A DNA stretch of 13,690 nt from CBFGTA01 sp965651595. Its GTDB lineage: Bacteria > Actinomycetota > Actinomycetes > S36-B12 > UBA10799. Made by a program: the position numbers and the translations under genes. Positions 13,650-13,690 of the stretch are shown here, one piece after another. The stretch is taken from NCBI GenBank assembly GCA_965651595.1, contig CBFGTA010000060.1:1-13690 (forward strand), in the 5' to 3' direction. A model generated the notes under the pieces. It worked only from the letters and a program-made list of their open reading frames with translations. It was not told the origin of the DNA and did no database searches. Position 1 is the stretch's first letter. The number at the start of each line of letters is the position of its first letter.

Positions 13650-13690
13650 CCGACCCGGACTACGACGTCATCATCGTCGGCGCGGGATTC
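13646..13690 (+). CDS. FAD-dependent oxidoreductase, 5' end only (GMC/ChoD-like?)
   Basis: Only the first 15 residues are inside the window: MTDPDYDVIIVGAGF. DYDVIIVGAG is the beta-strand and glycine loop that starts an FAD-binding Rossmann fold (GxGxxG). The ATG overlaps the gabD2 stop by four bases (ATGA), so the two are probably co-transcribed and coupled. In M. tuberculosis the gene after guaB3 is choD, a GMC-family oxidoreductase, and many actinobacteria carry a GMC oxidoreductase here, so that is the likely identity. Sequence alone supports only an FAD or NAD(P)-binding oxidoreductase. Confidence 0.7.
   Translation, partial: MTDPDYDVIIVGAGF

Noticed and set aside
1..13690. CRISPR array, tRNA genes, insertion sequences or prophage parts
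   Set aside because: No regularly spaced repeats, tRNA-like cloverleaf or transposase/integrase motifs were seen; nearly all sequence is accounted for by core genes.

Overview
This window is a gene-dense, high-GC stretch in which every supported gene lies on the + strand. Gene content and order point to a chromosomal core region of an actinomycete (Actinomycetota): alr, hydrolase, tsaE, tsaB, rimI, tsaD, groES, groEL1, unknown gene, bldM, guaB, guaB3, gabD2, FAD oxidoreductase. From memory, this resembles the arrangements around groES/groEL1 and guaB/guaB3 in Streptomyces and Mycobacterium. A groEL with a His-rich tail, a BldM-type regulator, a GuaB3 paralogue, frequent GTG starts and a probable leaderless promoter fit the same group. 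I cannot name genus or species.

Region 1 (1-5110) is a packed operon. It opens with the 3' part of alr (D-alanine for the cell wall), followed by a membrane-anchored alpha/beta hydrolase. Then come tsaE, tsaB, rimI and tsaD. TsaB, TsaD and TsaE are the bacterial machinery that completes the t6A37 modification of ANN-decoding tRNAs; RimI is a GNAT acetyltransferase. Each junction from the hydrolase to tsaD is a four-base GTGA overlap, so five genes are probably translationally coupled.

Region 2 (5111-8407) is the heat-shock unit. A sigma70-like promoter overlaps a near-perfect CIRCE operator (HrcA site), followed by a leader of about 120 nt, groES, a 17-bp perfect hairpin, and groEL1 ending in a Gly-His tail. 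An unrecognised helical-repeat-like protein starts inside the last 29 bases of groEL1.

Region 3 (8408-9105) is a single-gene regulator, a BldM orthologue with all receiver phosphorylation residues intact. The whiB-type and sigD-type genes that I recall near this locus in relatives are absent here.

Region 4 (9106-11991) carries guaB (IMP dehydrogenase with CBS domains) and guaB3 (a CBS-less paralogue with His at the position of the catalytic Cys). Region 5 (12001-13690) starts with a probable leaderless promoter driving gabD2 (succinic semialdehyde dehydrogenase), which overlaps by four bases an FAD-dependent oxidoreductase cut off by the window end.

I saw no tRNA, rRNA, CRISPR, insertion sequence or sign of recent transfer. 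No gap between genes exceeds 300 bases. The largest (5111-5376) holds the groES promoter, CIRCE and leader. The least understood parts are the gene between groEL1 and bldM, the groES-groEL hairpin and the hydrolase.
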